From Saccharibacillus nicotianae (GTDB taxonomy: Bacteria > Bacillota > Bacilli > Paenibacillales > Paenibacillaceae): 64,000 nt of DNA. The DNA is taken from contig NZ_JBHUGF010000010.1 in the NCBI RefSeq assembly GCF_042681745.1, positions 1,674,001-1,738,000 of the forward strand. Reading direction: 5' to 3'. Below are positions 1 through 8,994 of this stretch, one piece after another (within the stretch, counting starts at the first letter, position 1; the number at the start of each line of letters is the position of its first letter). The notes under the pieces were generated by a model. The model saw nothing but the letters and a program-made list of their open reading frames with translations. It had not been told where the DNA came from and made no database searches. Both the position numbers and the translations under genes were made by a program.

Positions 1-96
1 CAATACGTCAGCAATTGGTGAAATAGTAATATGTCTAGCAAGATTTTCGTATAGTAATAGTAGTGTTAGTATCTATTCATTAATAGATAGACAAAA

Positions 97-142
97 AAAG
101 TCAGTTTACTGAGAGAGAACATACTCAAAGTAAACTGACTTT
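97..142 (-). terminator. intrinsic terminator of the sugar ABC operon
   Basis: A perfect 14-bp inverted repeat (97-110 with 129-142, half AAAGTCAGTTTACT) is flanked by an A run at 93-99. On the minus strand this reads as a stem followed by a T run. It lies about 30 bp past the stop of the last permease gene. The other side also has a short T run, so it may work both ways. Nothing else was recognised in positions 1-173. Confidence 0.85.
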
Positions 143-173
143 TACTATATTAGGATTGATAAGATTTGCTTCT

Positions 174-983
174 TTAACCTTTAACCGATCCTGCTGTCAT
201 GCCTGTCACAAAGAATCGTTGTAAGAAAACAAATAAAATAACCATCGGTACTGCTGTAATTACGACACCTGTTAATAACAAGGTGTAGTCGGTAACATAC
301 TCACCGCGGAACTGCATCAAAGCAAGTGGTAATGTTAATTTGTCTGTACTATTAATCAGCAACATCGGAATTAATAGATCATTCCAGACCATTACAAATA
401 GAAATGCTGCGGTAGCTGCAAGCGAAGGCCCGGATAATGGCAAGACTAGACGCCAGTAAATTTTCCATTCACTTGCTCCATCGATACTGCCAGCTTCCAT
501 CATCTCTTTGCTTAACATTTCCATAAATCCTGTTAGTGTAAATACAGTCAAAGGCAATAATCCTGCTGCGGTCACAAGAACCAATGCTCCAAGATTATCA
601 GACCAGCCGATTTGGCGTACTAATGAATACAGTGGCAACATACTAACCTGTGAAGGAATAATTAAGCCAGCTACAAAGTACACAAATGTATACCTTCCCA
701 TACGTCCACCGAGACGGATAATCGCATACGCAATCAGACTGCCTAAAAATAGATCAAGTGCTACCGTACTTAGTGTGACACGAGCACTATTCCAAAAATA
801 CTGCCACATCGGTTGAGCGTCAAAAATCGATACAAAATTTTGAATCGTCCACGGATTAGGCCAGCTTAATGGGTTAGCAAAAAATGCCTGACTTGTTTTG
901 AACGAAGAAGTGATTACAAAGTATAACGGTGCTGCTACAAGCAGAGCATACAGCACCATAATGATACGTCCGATCCATTTCAT
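174..983 (-). CDS. carbohydrate ABC transporter permease, MalG/CUT1 type
   Basis: Inner-membrane permease of an ABC sugar importer (269 aa, normal for this family). Six hydrophobic segments are visible. The ATPase-contact EAA loop is clear near residues 160-185 (EAGSIDGASEWKIYWRLVLP), followed by PLSGPSLAATAAF. It is the last gene of a three-gene operon, 40 bp after the partner permease. The substrate cannot be told from sequence. No ATPase gene is nearby, so the transporter probably uses a shared MsmK/MsmX-type ATPase encoded elsewhere (inference). Confidence 0.93.
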   Translation of the reverse strand: MKWIGRIIMVLYALLVAAPLYFVITSSFKTSQAFFANPLSWPNPWTIQNFVSIFDAQPMWQYFWNSARVTLSTVALDLFLGSLIAYAIIRLGGRMGRYTFVYFVAGLIIPSQVSMLPLYSLVRQIGWSDNLGALVLVTAAGLLPLTVFTLTGFMEMLSKEMMEAGSIDGASEWKIYWRLVLPLSGPSLAATAAFLFVMVWNDLLIPMLLINSTDKLTLPLALMQFRGEYVTDYTLLLTGVVITAVPMVILFVFLQRFFVTGMTAGSVKG

Positions 984-1023
984 CGCAGTTCACCATCCTG
1001 CTGCTTGTCTATTCGGTATACTA

Positions 1024-1896
1024 TCATCCGTTAGCACCGCCTCTACGAAGAGCTTTGAATTGCGCTATCGTTAACAGTCCGAGCAGAACAAGGAAGATCA
1101 TCGATCCTGCGGATGCTAGACCAAATGAATAATTCGAGAACGCAAGATGATAAATATACGTAGTCAGAATTTCGGTTGCATAGTTAGGCCCACCATCTGT
1201 CATAACAAAGATCAGATCAAACGCTTTGAATGATTGAATCGTTGTGTACGAGACAACAATCGTTGCAGATGGTGCAAGTAACGGCCAAGTGACTTTACGG
1301 AAAATCTGGAAACGTGTCGCTCCATCGATACGTGCTGCTTCCATTAACTCTTCTGGGATCGCATGCAGACCAGCAATAAACACAATCATCATCTGTCCGG
1401 CATGCGCCCATATTTGCACAAATGCTATCGCATAAAGCGCAATATTCGCATCTCCTGTCCAGCTAGCTGTAAATTGCTCCAGTCCGCCACTTGTTAATGC
1501 TGTATTTAATAATCCTAGAGAAGGATCATAAATAAACGACCAGATTAATCCTACAGACACCGAAGATAAGATCGCTGGAAAAAAGTACAATGCACGCAGA
1601 AATACACGAGTACGCGTATTTTTAGCAAGAATTAGTGCAAGAATCAAAGACACAATCGTCTGAATAATAACAACGGTCAACATAAACTTTACATTATTAA
1701 AAAATGCTTTGCGAAAAACAATACTATCAAAGCTATCTTTGTAATTCGATATCCCTACAAAATCATAAGAAGTCGATACGCCATCCCAATTGGTAAACGA
1801 ATAAAATAAACCAGATACGGCTGGATAAACAAATAGCCCTGTATACAATAACAGTCCGGGTAGCATAAAGAACCAAAGTGTTTTGCGATTCATCAT
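1024..1896 (-). CDS. carbohydrate ABC transporter permease, MalF/CUT1 type
   Basis: First permease of the sugar importer (290 aa). It has an N-terminal membrane segment (FFMLPGLLLYTGLFVYPAV), five further hydrophobic segments and the EAA loop EAARIDGATRFQIFRKVTWP. The short MalF form, without a large periplasmic insert, is usual in Bacillota. It sits 75 bp downstream of the binding-protein gene and 40 bp upstream of the second permease, so the three are almost certainly one transcript. It pairs with the MalG-type protein to form the channel. Confidence 0.93.
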   Translation of the reverse strand: MMNRKTLWFFMLPGLLLYTGLFVYPAVSGLFYSFTNWDGVSTSYDFVGISNYKDSFDSIVFRKAFFNNVKFMLTVVIIQTIVSLILALILAKNTRTRVFLRALYFFPAILSSVSVGLIWSFIYDPSLGLLNTALTSGGLEQFTASWTGDANIALYAIAFVQIWAHAGQMMIVFIAGLHAIPEELMEAARIDGATRFQIFRKVTWPLLAPSATIVVSYTTIQSFKAFDLIFVMTDGGPNYATEILTTYIYHLAFSNYSFGLASAGSMIFLVLLGLLTIAQFKALRRGGANG

Positions 1897-1971
1897 AAGT
1901 TCCTATTACCTTGCCCTTCAGCGCTCTATCACCTTAAAGCGCGTTTTCTTGCTTATACTTATACTTGTAAT

Positions 1972-3225
1972 TTACTTCGTTTGTTGGTCTACAATCGCTT
2001 GTGCATCTTGTGCTGCTTGTTCAGGTGTTGCTCCACCTAATACTGATTGAATCGAGTTTGTTACCGCTTTTTGATTTTCAGAATTCAAAATAGTAAAGCG
2101 AGGTTGGAACAATGTCTTTTTATTTGCCCATTCACCAGCAATTTTCAATTCTGGACTATCATAAGTAATATCTTTTAATGTTACATTTTGTCCAGTTTCA
2201 TTAGCATACTGACTAGCCATATCCGGTTGACTCAAAAATTCAAGGAATTTTTTAGCTTCTGCTGGATGTTTAGAGCGACTATTTACACCTAACATAAATG
2301 TACTGGTGTGTACCCCTTCATATTTAGCTTGATCTGCCGATACAGTAATAGGTGCTAATAATGCTTGTTTCAGTTCTGGATTCTGTTTTGCATTTTGTGC
2401 TAATTGATAAGAACCACTTGCTAACATCGCTGCTTTACCTTGAATAAATAAAGCACCTGCTGCTGCATCTTTCGTTCCTAGCGAATTATCCTGAAAATAA
2501 CCATTATCATTTAACTCTTTAAATTGAGTAAGTGTTTTGACCCAGAACTCATCTGTTAATTTGGCTTGACCGGCTTCAACTTTGGTGAAAATATCTTCGC
2601 TTGGTTCGTTATTCATAACCATTGTATTCATTAACTGCCCTGGACCAATATCCGCTCCAGCAAAAGCAATCGGAATAATTCCGTTTTGTTTGAGTGTTGC
2701 ACATAATTTCAAGAATCCTTCCCAATCGTTGGGAGGCGTTAAATTATATTTTTTGAAAATTTCAGTATTATAAATCGGTTGATTGTACACCAATTGATAA
2801 GGAACTGCCCATTGTTTTCCATCTTTTGCGCCTACATCAATTAAGTCAGCATTATAGTTTTTCAAAAAGGACTCATTGGTTAAATCTGTATATAGACCTG
2901 CTTTGGATAAAGCTGCGTATTGTGCACCTGGGAAAGAAGCAAATACATCGCCTACAGAACCATCTGTTAACTTCGCTTGCGCTGTAGATTGATATTGATC
3001 TGATGTTAAAGTCTGCATATCTACTTTGATCGTTGGATTTTTGGCTTCAAATTGATCAATAATTTTCTGGAAAGCTTGTGTATCTTCTCCACGCCAATGC
3101 AAAAAGCTGATTGTTACTTTTCCATCTGCCGAGCTATCAGAGCTATTTCCACAAGCAGATAGAACCACTGTCAGTAGTAAAGTCAGTGCTAAAACAAAAG
3201 AAGATTTCATTTTGATATTTTTCAT
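1972..3225 (-). CDS. extracellular sugar-binding lipoprotein of ABC transporter
   Basis: Family-1 solute-binding protein (417 aa). A lipoprotein signal peptide ends in the lipobox LSAC (Cys25). Typical elements follow: ISFLHWRGEDTQAFQKIIDQF, then the EAKNPTIKVD strand, and PAEAKKFLEFLSQPD near the C-terminus. It is the first gene of the operon and has a good ribosome site (GGAGGACGCG before the ATG). It is transcribed divergently from the AraC-type regulator, which is the expected controller. Ligand specificity is not readable; oligosaccharides are typical for this family. Confidence 0.94.
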   Translation of the reverse strand: MKNIKMKSSFVLALTLLLTVVLSACGNSSDSSADGKVTISFLHWRGEDTQAFQKIIDQFEAKNPTIKVDMQTLTSDQYQSTAQAKLTDGSVGDVFASFPGAQYAALSKAGLYTDLTNESFLKNYNADLIDVGAKDGKQWAVPYQLVYNQPIYNTEIFKKYNLTPPNDWEGFLKLCATLKQNGIIPIAFAGADIGPGQLMNTMVMNNEPSEDIFTKVEAGQAKLTDEFWVKTLTQFKELNDNGYFQDNSLGTKDAAAGALFIQGKAAMLASGSYQLAQNAKQNPELKQALLAPITVSADQAKYEGVHTSTFMLGVNSRSKHPAEAKKFLEFLSQPDMASQYANETGQNVTLKDITYDSPELKIAGEWANKKTLFQPRFTILNSENQKAVTNSIQSVLGGATPEQAAQDAQAIVDQQTK

Positions 3226-3436
3226 TACGCGTCCTCCATCTGCTGTTAGAATCTATTGGTACATCAATAAAAATGATTATTGTTTTCAAAACCCATCATT
3301 TTAGTGGGAATACCATGATTTAGATCATAGCAATTTGATTGTAAACGAACAATGTCATTTTGTCGTGTATTATTTTGTCATTATGTAGTATATAATAAAG
3401 AAGTTATATTACATTTGGAAAGGATGAAAGTTCAAT
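3226..3436. promoter_or_regulatory. divergent promoter region between araC-type gene and sugar operon
   Basis: A 211-bp AT-rich gap holds both promoters. A sequence at 3339-3354 (TTGTAAACGAACAATG) matches the left half of the CcpA cre consensus (TGNAANCG) but the right half fits poorly, so a cre site is only suggested. A TATAAT at 3391-3396 points toward the regulator gene but has no good -35 box at normal spacing. Confidence 0.4.
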
Positions 3437-4309
3437 ATGCTTCGTTCTATTGAAACAAATCGTGAAGTGGTTGAACGGTTTCTTATTTCTCCTTCCTTAT
3501 TTTCGCAATCTGGAGGATTAAGAATTGCTCAAGCCGGTCGTTATTTTCTCAAAGCCCATAGTAGACGTTTATTTACAGGCATCGATAATTGCTTTTGGAT
3601 CGCTAATCGACATGGCGGAGTGATTATTCATAAAGGTCAAAGCTATATTCTTGGCTTATATAATGTATGGTGTATTTCCCCTAACGAGCCTTTTGAATAT
3701 ATTAATAATATGGATGAAGATCTGGAAACGTATTATATTTGTTTTACCGGTCCTCAAGCCAGATTACTTATAGAGCAAAGTGGTATGCATCAAGGATATA
3801 GTGAAGTTAGTGCAGAGTTATTTGATCAATTACAAGCCAAATTTGAACAGATTCTCGCTACCAATGAAGACTCTAATCAGTTTAGTAGTGAATTGCGACG
3901 ATTGGAATTGTTATATAGCATTTTTGCAGAATTATCTTCTGATCATTCTTCTCATGTGAATCATTATGTATCTGATGTGGTATCATCGACGACTTCATGG
4001 ATGGAAGAAGCGATCGCTTATATTCATAGTCATTATGATCGCGGTATTACTGTGGCAGATGTAGCCAGTCAGGTAGGCGTACATCGTACTCATTTTAGTA
4101 AACAATTTCATCAGGTGCATCAGACTCCACCTGCTGAATATATCCGTAGTCTCAAAATGAGCAAAGCACGTCAATTACTGACCGAAACCAATTATTCTTT
4201 AGCTGAAATTGCTTACTCTGTCGGTTATCCTGATTTATTTTCATTCTCCAAAGCGTTCAAAAAACATTCAGGAATCACGCCTAAAAAGTATCGTACAGAA
4301 CGATTTTAA
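3437..4309 (+). CDS. AraC-family transcriptional regulator
   Basis: 290-aa DNA-binding regulator. Residues ~20-160 form a cupin-like sensing domain. Residues ~190-290 carry the two-helix-turn-helix AraC domain: GITVADVASQVGVHRTHFSK, then the second motif SLAEIAYSVGYPDLFSFSKA and the ending GITPKKYR. It is a one-component regulator with no receiver domain. It is divergent from the sugar ABC operon, and such regulators usually activate their neighbour when the sugar binds. The ribosome site AAAGGA lies about 12 nt before the ATG. Confidence 0.92.
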   Translation: MLRSIETNREVVERFLISPSLFSQSGGLRIAQAGRYFLKAHSRRLFTGIDNCFWIANRHGGVIIHKGQSYILGLYNVWCISPNEPFEYINNMDEDLETYYICFTGPQARLLIEQSGMHQGYSEVSAELFDQLQAKFEQILATNEDSNQFSSELRRLELLYSIFAELSSDHSSHVNHYVSDVVSSTTSWMEEAIAYIHSHYDRGITVADVASQVGVHRTHFSKQFHQVHQTPPAEYIRSLKMSKARQLLTETNYSLAEIAYSVGYPDLFSFSKAFKKHSGITPKKYRTERF

Positions 4310-4361
4310 GTAAAATGGCAACTGAATAACTTCTATATGTACTTACCCGTTATTATCAACA

Positions 4362-4398
4362 AAAAAACCTCCAGTCTTGGATAGACTGAAGGTTTTTT
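4362..4398 (+). terminator. intrinsic terminator after araC-type gene
   Basis: Inverted repeat AAACCTcCAGTCT / AGACTGaAGGTTT with one mismatch and a 5-6-nt loop, A run before and T run after. Because both runs are present it can stop the regulator transcript and also the HPr-like gene coming from the other side. Confidence 0.8.
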
Positions 4399-4445
4399 AT
4401 TATACATTTTTTATTATGGTATAGATTGAGATGATGATCTAGATA

Positions 4446-4724
4446 TTAAACTGTTGGTGCGAACATCACTTGTTCAAATAAGTTTTGTACACTTTCCAAA
4501 GCTTCCAATTCGTCTTTACCACGAGTAGTTAATTCGATTTCTGTTCCAGCAGGGATAATCATCAACATCATACCCAACAAGCTTTTTACATCAACTTCTC
4601 TACGGTTGTCAGGATTACCAAAAGAAATACGAATATCAGAAGCAAAGCGTGAAGCTTCGTTAGCGATTGCTGTTAAATGACCTCTGTCTAAGTTTTGTTC
4701 TGTTTTAAAAGTATTGATTCTCAT
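4446..4724 (-). CDS. HPr/Crh-like protein lacking the phospho-histidine
   Basis: 92-aa member of the HPr fold. The stretch EASRFASDIRISF and the regulatory region VDVKSLLGMM align with HPr, placing Ser48 where HPr has Ser46, the HPr-kinase target. The catalytic GIHARPA loop is replaced by NLDRGHLTA, so the position of His15 is Asp13 and no phosphotransfer from enzyme I is expected. This is the logic of Bacillus Crh, a CcpA co-effector, so a regulatory role is inferred; orthology to Crh is not established. Ribosome site GAGAGGAAC. Confidence 0.8.
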   Translation of the reverse strand: MRINTFKTEQNLDRGHLTAIANEASRFASDIRISFGNPDNRREVDVKSLLGMMLMIIPAGTEIELTTRGKDELEALESVQNLFEQVMFAPTV

Positions 4725-4742
4725 TATAATAGTTCCTCTCGT

Positions 4743-4761
4743 GCACTGATCGATGCAGTGC
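4743..4761 (-). promoter_or_regulatory. leader hairpin upstream of HPr-like gene
   Basis: GCACTG / CAGTGC around a 7-nt loop lies just upstream of the ribosome site of the HPr-like gene. It has no T run, so it is not a terminator. It may affect mRNA stability; no known regulator element was recognised. Confidence 0.3.
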
Positions 4762-4913
4762 TCTAGTTTATTTTTTGAATAATCATGTAATTTACATCAT
4801 TTGCATACATAAAGCTTATGCGCGCATCTTTTTGCAAAAATATCCCCTCAAAATACCCCTACCGCATATATCGGCAGAGGCTTGAGTATTTAGTACAGCA
4901 TGTTCAATATTTT

Positions 4914-5088
4914 ATCGCTTATACTTCCAAGCGATTAACGAAAGATATTTTGCTCTGCAAAAATCACTTTTTACTGTACCCGTATAATCATCGCTTATAA
5001 TGCCAAGCGATTAACGAAAGATATTTTGCTTTGCAAAAATCACTTTTTATTGAACCCGAAGAATCATCGCTTATAATGCCAAGCGATT
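4914..5088. repeat. 76-bp tandem direct repeat, about 2.3 copies
   Basis: Units start at 4914, 4990 and 5066, an exact 76-bp period. Units 1 and 2 are full length and differ at few positions; unit 3 is cut after the first ~22 bp. Each unit begins with a hairpin ATCGCTT ... AAGCGAT, followed by a conserved AACGAAAGATATTTTGCT block. The array fills the gap between the HPr-like gene and the lipoprotein gene at 5089. The rest of that gap (4725-4913) contains the HPr-like gene's promoter region and no other gene. Confidence 0.9.
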
Positions 5089-5703
5089 TTATTGCAAGGT
5101 TAAATCTTTGTACCAGGTTAATTCGTCTCCCGCTTGATTGCGGAATGTTAATGTTAACTTGCCTTCTTCGCCAGCAATATGTCCGTCATAAATAAAGCCA
5201 AAATTGCGATGATCGCTACTTGCATAAAACCCGTTATTGCCTTCTTGACCATTCTTTACTGCTTCATCAAATGTAGCTGCTTCACTATAACCTGGTCCAG
5301 TCCAGTCTAAATTGCTTACAAGATATCCTTCAGGAAATTCATTTAAACGTACAAAAAATTGCCCTGGACCTTGTTGCACAATCGTAATATCGACTTGACC
5401 TTCATTTGCAGGTGTTAGTTCCGGGTTGGCAGCAGGAACACTTTCATTACCGGTATCTGTTGTTCCATTAGAACCTTCTGTACTGGACGATGTTCCGTCT
5501 GTACTGGTTGCTGAATCTGTACCTGTTGCAGGCTGGTCTGTACTTCCTTCTGTAGAAGGAGTAGCAGATTCGGTTGTTGATTGTTCTGTGGTTCCATTAT
5601 CCGTAGATGACGGTTGTTGTGTACTATTGCCAGAACAAGCGCTGATGATCAAAAAAAGTAAAACAAGCGCTCCACCGAGTAACGATTTGGATAAGCGATT
5701 CAT
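5089..5703 (-). CDS. lipoprotein with Ser/Thr-rich linker, unknown function
   Basis: 204 aa. The signal peptide ends in the lipobox ISAC (Cys23). Residues ~24-95 are a low-complexity Ser/Thr/Gly/Glu linker, and residues ~96-204 a compact beta-rich domain with the motifs GPGQFFVRLNEFPEGY and SSDHRNFGFIYDGHIAGEEG. The function is not recognised. The linker suggests a domain held away from the membrane within the cell wall. It starts 26 bp after pdxK, so it is probably co-transcribed with it. Ribosome site GGAGGATTGCTCA before the ATG. Confidence 0.75.
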   Translation of the reverse strand: MNRLSKSLLGGALVLLFLIISACSGNSTQQPSSTDNGTTEQSTTESATPSTEGSTDQPATGTDSATSTDGTSSSTEGSNGTTDTGNESVPAANPELTPANEGQVDITIVQQGPGQFFVRLNEFPEGYLVSNLDWTGPGYSEAATFDEAVKNGQEGNNGFYASSDHRNFGFIYDGHIAGEEGKLTLTFRNQAGDELTWYKDLTLQ

Positions 5704-5729
5704 TGAGCAATCCTCCGCTCCAGATGCTG

Positions 5730-6539
5730 TTATTTCAATTGCAAACGGTGTGCCACATGCAGGGTTGGACCTACAAATTCGTTCAGACGGAATCCGTTAG
5801 CAATTGCTTGAGTAATGAAGTTTTTCGCGTCCGCATAAGCATCTTTGACCGACAATCCTTTGGCAAGTCCAGCGGTTACGGCTGCGGAAGTGGTACAACC
5901 TGCACCATGTGTAAATTCCGTTGCAATCGCATCAACTTCGAACCAGTCAAATGTTTTGCCATCATACAATAAATCCAATGCTTTGCCTTCTTTGATCTTA
6001 CCGCGTGTTTTGATCAATACATGCTTCGCTCCACGCTCATAGATAATAGTTGCTGCTTGCTTCATTTGATCTTCTGTGGTGATAGGCCCTGTTTTAGCCA
6101 ATTGAGAAGCTTCAAACAAGTTCGGAGTCACTAGATCTGCACCAGGAATCAAAAACTCTAACATCGCTTCTGTATTTTCCGGTTGAAGAACTTCATCTGT
6201 GCCTTTGCATACCATTACAGGATCAATAACTACGCGATCCATAGGATAACGATTCAGATGATGCGCTACCAGTTCAATAATGTCGACTGAACCTAACATA
6301 CCTGTTTTTAAAGCATCAAACCCGATGCCATCTAACACTGTACGCAATTGCGCTTCCACCACATTCAGATCAATAGGGAATACTTGATGATCCCATGTTT
6401 TAGGGTCCATAGCAACAATCGTCGTAAGAACGGTCATTCCATATACGCCCAATTCCTGAAAAGTTTTTAAATCGGCTTGAATACCAGCTCCACCGCTTGT
6501 ATCTGATCCGGCTATAGTTAACGTTTTAGGTATAGTCAT
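5730..6539 (-). CDS. pdxK: pyridoxine/HMP kinase (PdxK/ThiD family)
   Basis: 269-aa ribokinase-fold kinase that phosphorylates pyridoxine/pyridoxal, and in some members hydroxymethylpyrimidine. Family motifs are AGSDTSGGAGIQADLKTF near the N-terminus, DALKTGMLGS, VVIDPVMVCKG and the phosphate-binding catalytic loop THGAGCT with its cysteine. The exact motif set and the YVGPT-like ending (FVGPT) resemble Bacillus PdxK more than classical ThiD. Neighbours do not include thiamine genes, which favours the vitamin B6 salvage role. It lies 120 bp downstream of the hemD-like gene. Confidence 0.9.
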   Translation of the reverse strand: MTIPKTLTIAGSDTSGGAGIQADLKTFQELGVYGMTVLTTIVAMDPKTWDHQVFPIDLNVVEAQLRTVLDGIGFDALKTGMLGSVDIIELVAHHLNRYPMDRVVIDPVMVCKGTDEVLQPENTEAMLEFLIPGADLVTPNLFEASQLAKTGPITTEDQMKQAATIIYERGAKHVLIKTRGKIKEGKALDLLYDGKTFDWFEVDAIATEFTHGAGCTTSAAVTAGLAKGLSVKDAYADAKNFITQAIANGFRLNEFVGPTLHVAHRLQLK

Positions 6540-6659
6540 CTTTGTATTTCTCCTTCACTACATAATAGTTTATTTTAACATAAGCTTACATGAGAATGAA
6601 CCTTTTTCAATGAAATAAACTGAAAAATTTCATTATAGTACACAAATTATTCATGAATA

Positions 6660-7484
6660 CTACTTTTGCTCCTCATAATATTTCGCCATTTCTACAATCA
6701 TTGCACCCATTCGTTCATTTTCGGGTGCTACAATACGTGTGATGCCGGCTTGAGTTAATGCTTCTGATGTTACTTTGCCAACAGATACAGCCAATACGTT
6801 TTGATTCAGAGCAGATCGTAATTCATCTTCGTATCCGTATTGAGCAGCATTTTTGAATAAATAACGAACTTGAACGGCGGTGGTGAAGCAGATAGCATGA
6901 ATTTGACCTTGCAGTATTTCTTGACGTAATTGCTGTAATGTCTCTACTTTAGGTTCAATATTCAAATAAGGTAACAATGTATGTACAGATGAAGCTCCTT
7001 TGGCTTCCAAAAACTGAACCAAATCTGGAGCAGGTTCACCATGCAGTTGTATCCATATTTGTTCTTTTGTAAAAGTTACCGATTCTAACTGATCTTCCAG
7101 ACCTTTCATCGTACCATCGGAATCGCGAATATCAGGTGCTAATTCTTGAGTTTTGAGAAAATTATATGTTTTGTAGCCACGAATCGCAATTTTAGCTTGT
7201 TGCACTGTTTGAACAAATGAATCTTTGATCCCTAGACGATCGGCGGCATCGAATAATGCTTTGGCGCCTATCCCTGTTGTGAAAATAATCCATTCCGGTT
7301 GGTTTTGGATAAATAGGCGTAATTCTTGCTCTATTTCGTGCTCTTTAAATGTTGTTACTCCTTGTAAAGATCGAACAATCGCTGTTCCACCTTGTTTTTC
7401 GATCAATACCGACATTTCTTCTAATTTTCTAGAACCAGCAATAACAATCGTTTTTCCACTTAATGGTTTGGCTACTTTGTTCAC
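6660..7484 (-). CDS. hemD: uroporphyrinogen-III synthase family protein
   Basis: 274 aa, two-lobed HemD fold: N-terminal GKTIVIAGSRKLEEMSVLI, then IIFTTGIGAKALFDAA in lobe one, and the second-lobe motif HAICFTTAVQVRYLF. HemD enzymes cyclise hydroxymethylbilane on the way to heme, siroheme and cobalamin. Here the gene stands alone rather than in a hem operon, so it may be a second copy or serve siroheme; this is inference. Start is GTG at 7484, supported by a G-rich ribosome site (GGGGGG, 6 nt away). Confidence 0.8.
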   Translation of the reverse strand: MNKVAKPLSGKTIVIAGSRKLEEMSVLIEKQGGTAIVRSLQGVTTFKEHEIEQELRLFIQNQPEWIIFTTGIGAKALFDAADRLGIKDSFVQTVQQAKIAIRGYKTYNFLKTQELAPDIRDSDGTMKGLEDQLESVTFTKEQIWIQLHGEPAPDLVQFLEAKGASSVHTLLPYLNIEPKVETLQQLRQEILQGQIHAICFTTAVQVRYLFKNAAQYGYEDELRSALNQNVLAVSVGKVTSEALTQAGITRIVAPENERMGAMIVEMAKYYEEQK

Positions 7485-7546
7485 AGTAATCCCCCCTCAG
7501 ACATTCTGTTTCTACTATTATAAGATCTATCTCAACTTTCTATATC

Positions 7547-8851
7547 TTACAATGTTACTTGGTTTTTCGTAACCCCTTGTGTAGAAGTTGCTTTTGCTGA
7601 AGCTTGTACCCGGTGAATAACATACGAGATACACAAGAATCCTATTAATCCAACGATAGCGATTGTGATCGACATTCCATATGAAGGAATCCATACGCCC
7701 AAAGTGATCCCCAGAGCAGCTATTCCTCTAGCTCCTTGCGTACCCATTCCATTGACAGCCATATAGGAACTACGTGATTGATCATTGATAATTTGAGCTA
7801 ATAGAGATTGCCGAATCGGCACATGAATTAATTCTCCTACAGTGGCTAACAACATCGCTCCAATCAGTATCCATAAGGTATTGCTAAATGCCATCACTGC
7901 AAAACCGGTAATATAGATCAAAACAGCTATATTCATCCAAGACATTTGACGTTTAGAGCGACGTATCACTCCAGCAAGAAATAGCGAAAGAAGTACAATG
8001 CCGGTTGTATTTTCGATCTGAATCATACTTAGAATTTTGATACCATTTAGTTCTAGTTGCCAATTATTCCAAATCCCTATCGTTTGTGGAACAAATTCTT
8101 TTTGCAGACGAACCCCTATATATTGAGTCAAATGAAATTCAGTAGATAACAATAACATATTACCAAGTACAAATATAATAAAAAGTCGATCTTTCCAGAC
8201 TTGATGATAGTTGCGAATAATCAATTTTCCGCTAGAAAGGATATTCCATCGCTTGGTCTGTTGAGTATCAGCTTGCGGTACATAAGTTTCTGTAATTAAA
8301 AAGATTGTGATCAACCAGATCAGTAAGCCTGTAAGCGTCAATAGTCCAAATAGCTCCATCCGATGTGAACTGAACAACGCTCCACCAATTAATGCTCCGA
8401 ATGTAATCGCAAGATTGATCGACCAATAATTGACGCTATACATGAGTGTGCGTGTCTGTGGTGTGCTGACATCGATTAACATTGCATCTGAAGCTGGTAT
8501 AATCAGACCATTGCAAAGACTATGTACAATCATCATCGCAAAAGTAAACCATGCAGATTGCCAGTAAGGTGAATTAGCTAGCATCATACCTAGAAAAGCC
8601 AGACATTGCATCCCTTCCCCCCAGACCATTATCTTTTTGCGTCCCCAGCGATCAGCTAAATATCCACCATACAATCCTGCAACAAGTTGAACAAGTAAGC
8701 TGGAAAATAATAACACACCAGCAATCCCTTCACCCAAGTAGCCAGCAAAATAAATCGCCATAAAAGGAAAAATCATTGTTCCTGTTAATCTGGTTATAAA
8801 TGTAGTCAAAATACGCAATTGAATTGTTCGATGTAATTGCAAAAATTCCAT
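7547..8851 (-). CDS. MFS transporter (multidrug-type)
   Basis: 434 aa with about 12 membrane segments. The MFS motif between helices 2 and 3 is visible (GGYLADRWGRKKIM). The substrate is unknown; the sequence looks like drug/metabolite efflux carriers of the DHA1 type. It is transcribed divergently from an SgrR-type regulator with only ~140 bp between, so the regulator very probably controls it. Ribosome site GGGGGGAAATCAAT before the ATG. It ends about 60 bp before the hemD-like gene. Confidence 0.88.
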   Translation of the reverse strand: MEFLQLHRTIQLRILTTFITRLTGTMIFPFMAIYFAGYLGEGIAGVLLFSSLLVQLVAGLYGGYLADRWGRKKIMVWGEGMQCLAFLGMMLANSPYWQSAWFTFAMMIVHSLCNGLIIPASDAMLIDVSTPQTRTLMYSVNYWSINLAITFGALIGGALFSSHRMELFGLLTLTGLLIWLITIFLITETYVPQADTQQTKRWNILSSGKLIIRNYHQVWKDRLFIIFVLGNMLLLSTEFHLTQYIGVRLQKEFVPQTIGIWNNWQLELNGIKILSMIQIENTTGIVLLSLFLAGVIRRSKRQMSWMNIAVLIYITGFAVMAFSNTLWILIGAMLLATVGELIHVPIRQSLLAQIINDQSRSSYMAVNGMGTQGARGIAALGITLGVWIPSYGMSITIAIVGLIGFLCISYVIHRVQASAKATSTQGVTKNQVTL

Positions 8852-8994
8852 ATTGATTTCCCCCTTTTCAGTCCTCTTATTATCATCTGAAGAAAGAGGA
8901 ACAAAAAGAGTAAGATTAAATCAATCATTTCCCCTTTTATAGATCATAAGCTAAAATAGCTATAAGTAAGAGCTGTCAGAAAGGAGAGCAATAT

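Noticed and set aside
4818..5000. Plus-strand open frame of 60 codons
   Set aside because: It consists mostly of the 76-bp repeat array and lacks coding features.
4914..5088. CRISPR array
   Set aside because: The repeat is a contiguous 76-bp tandem unit without unique spacers, and no cas gene is near.
5066..5088. Terminator of the lipoprotein gene at 5089
   Set aside because: The hairpin has no T run on the minus strand; it is better explained as the start of a repeat unit.
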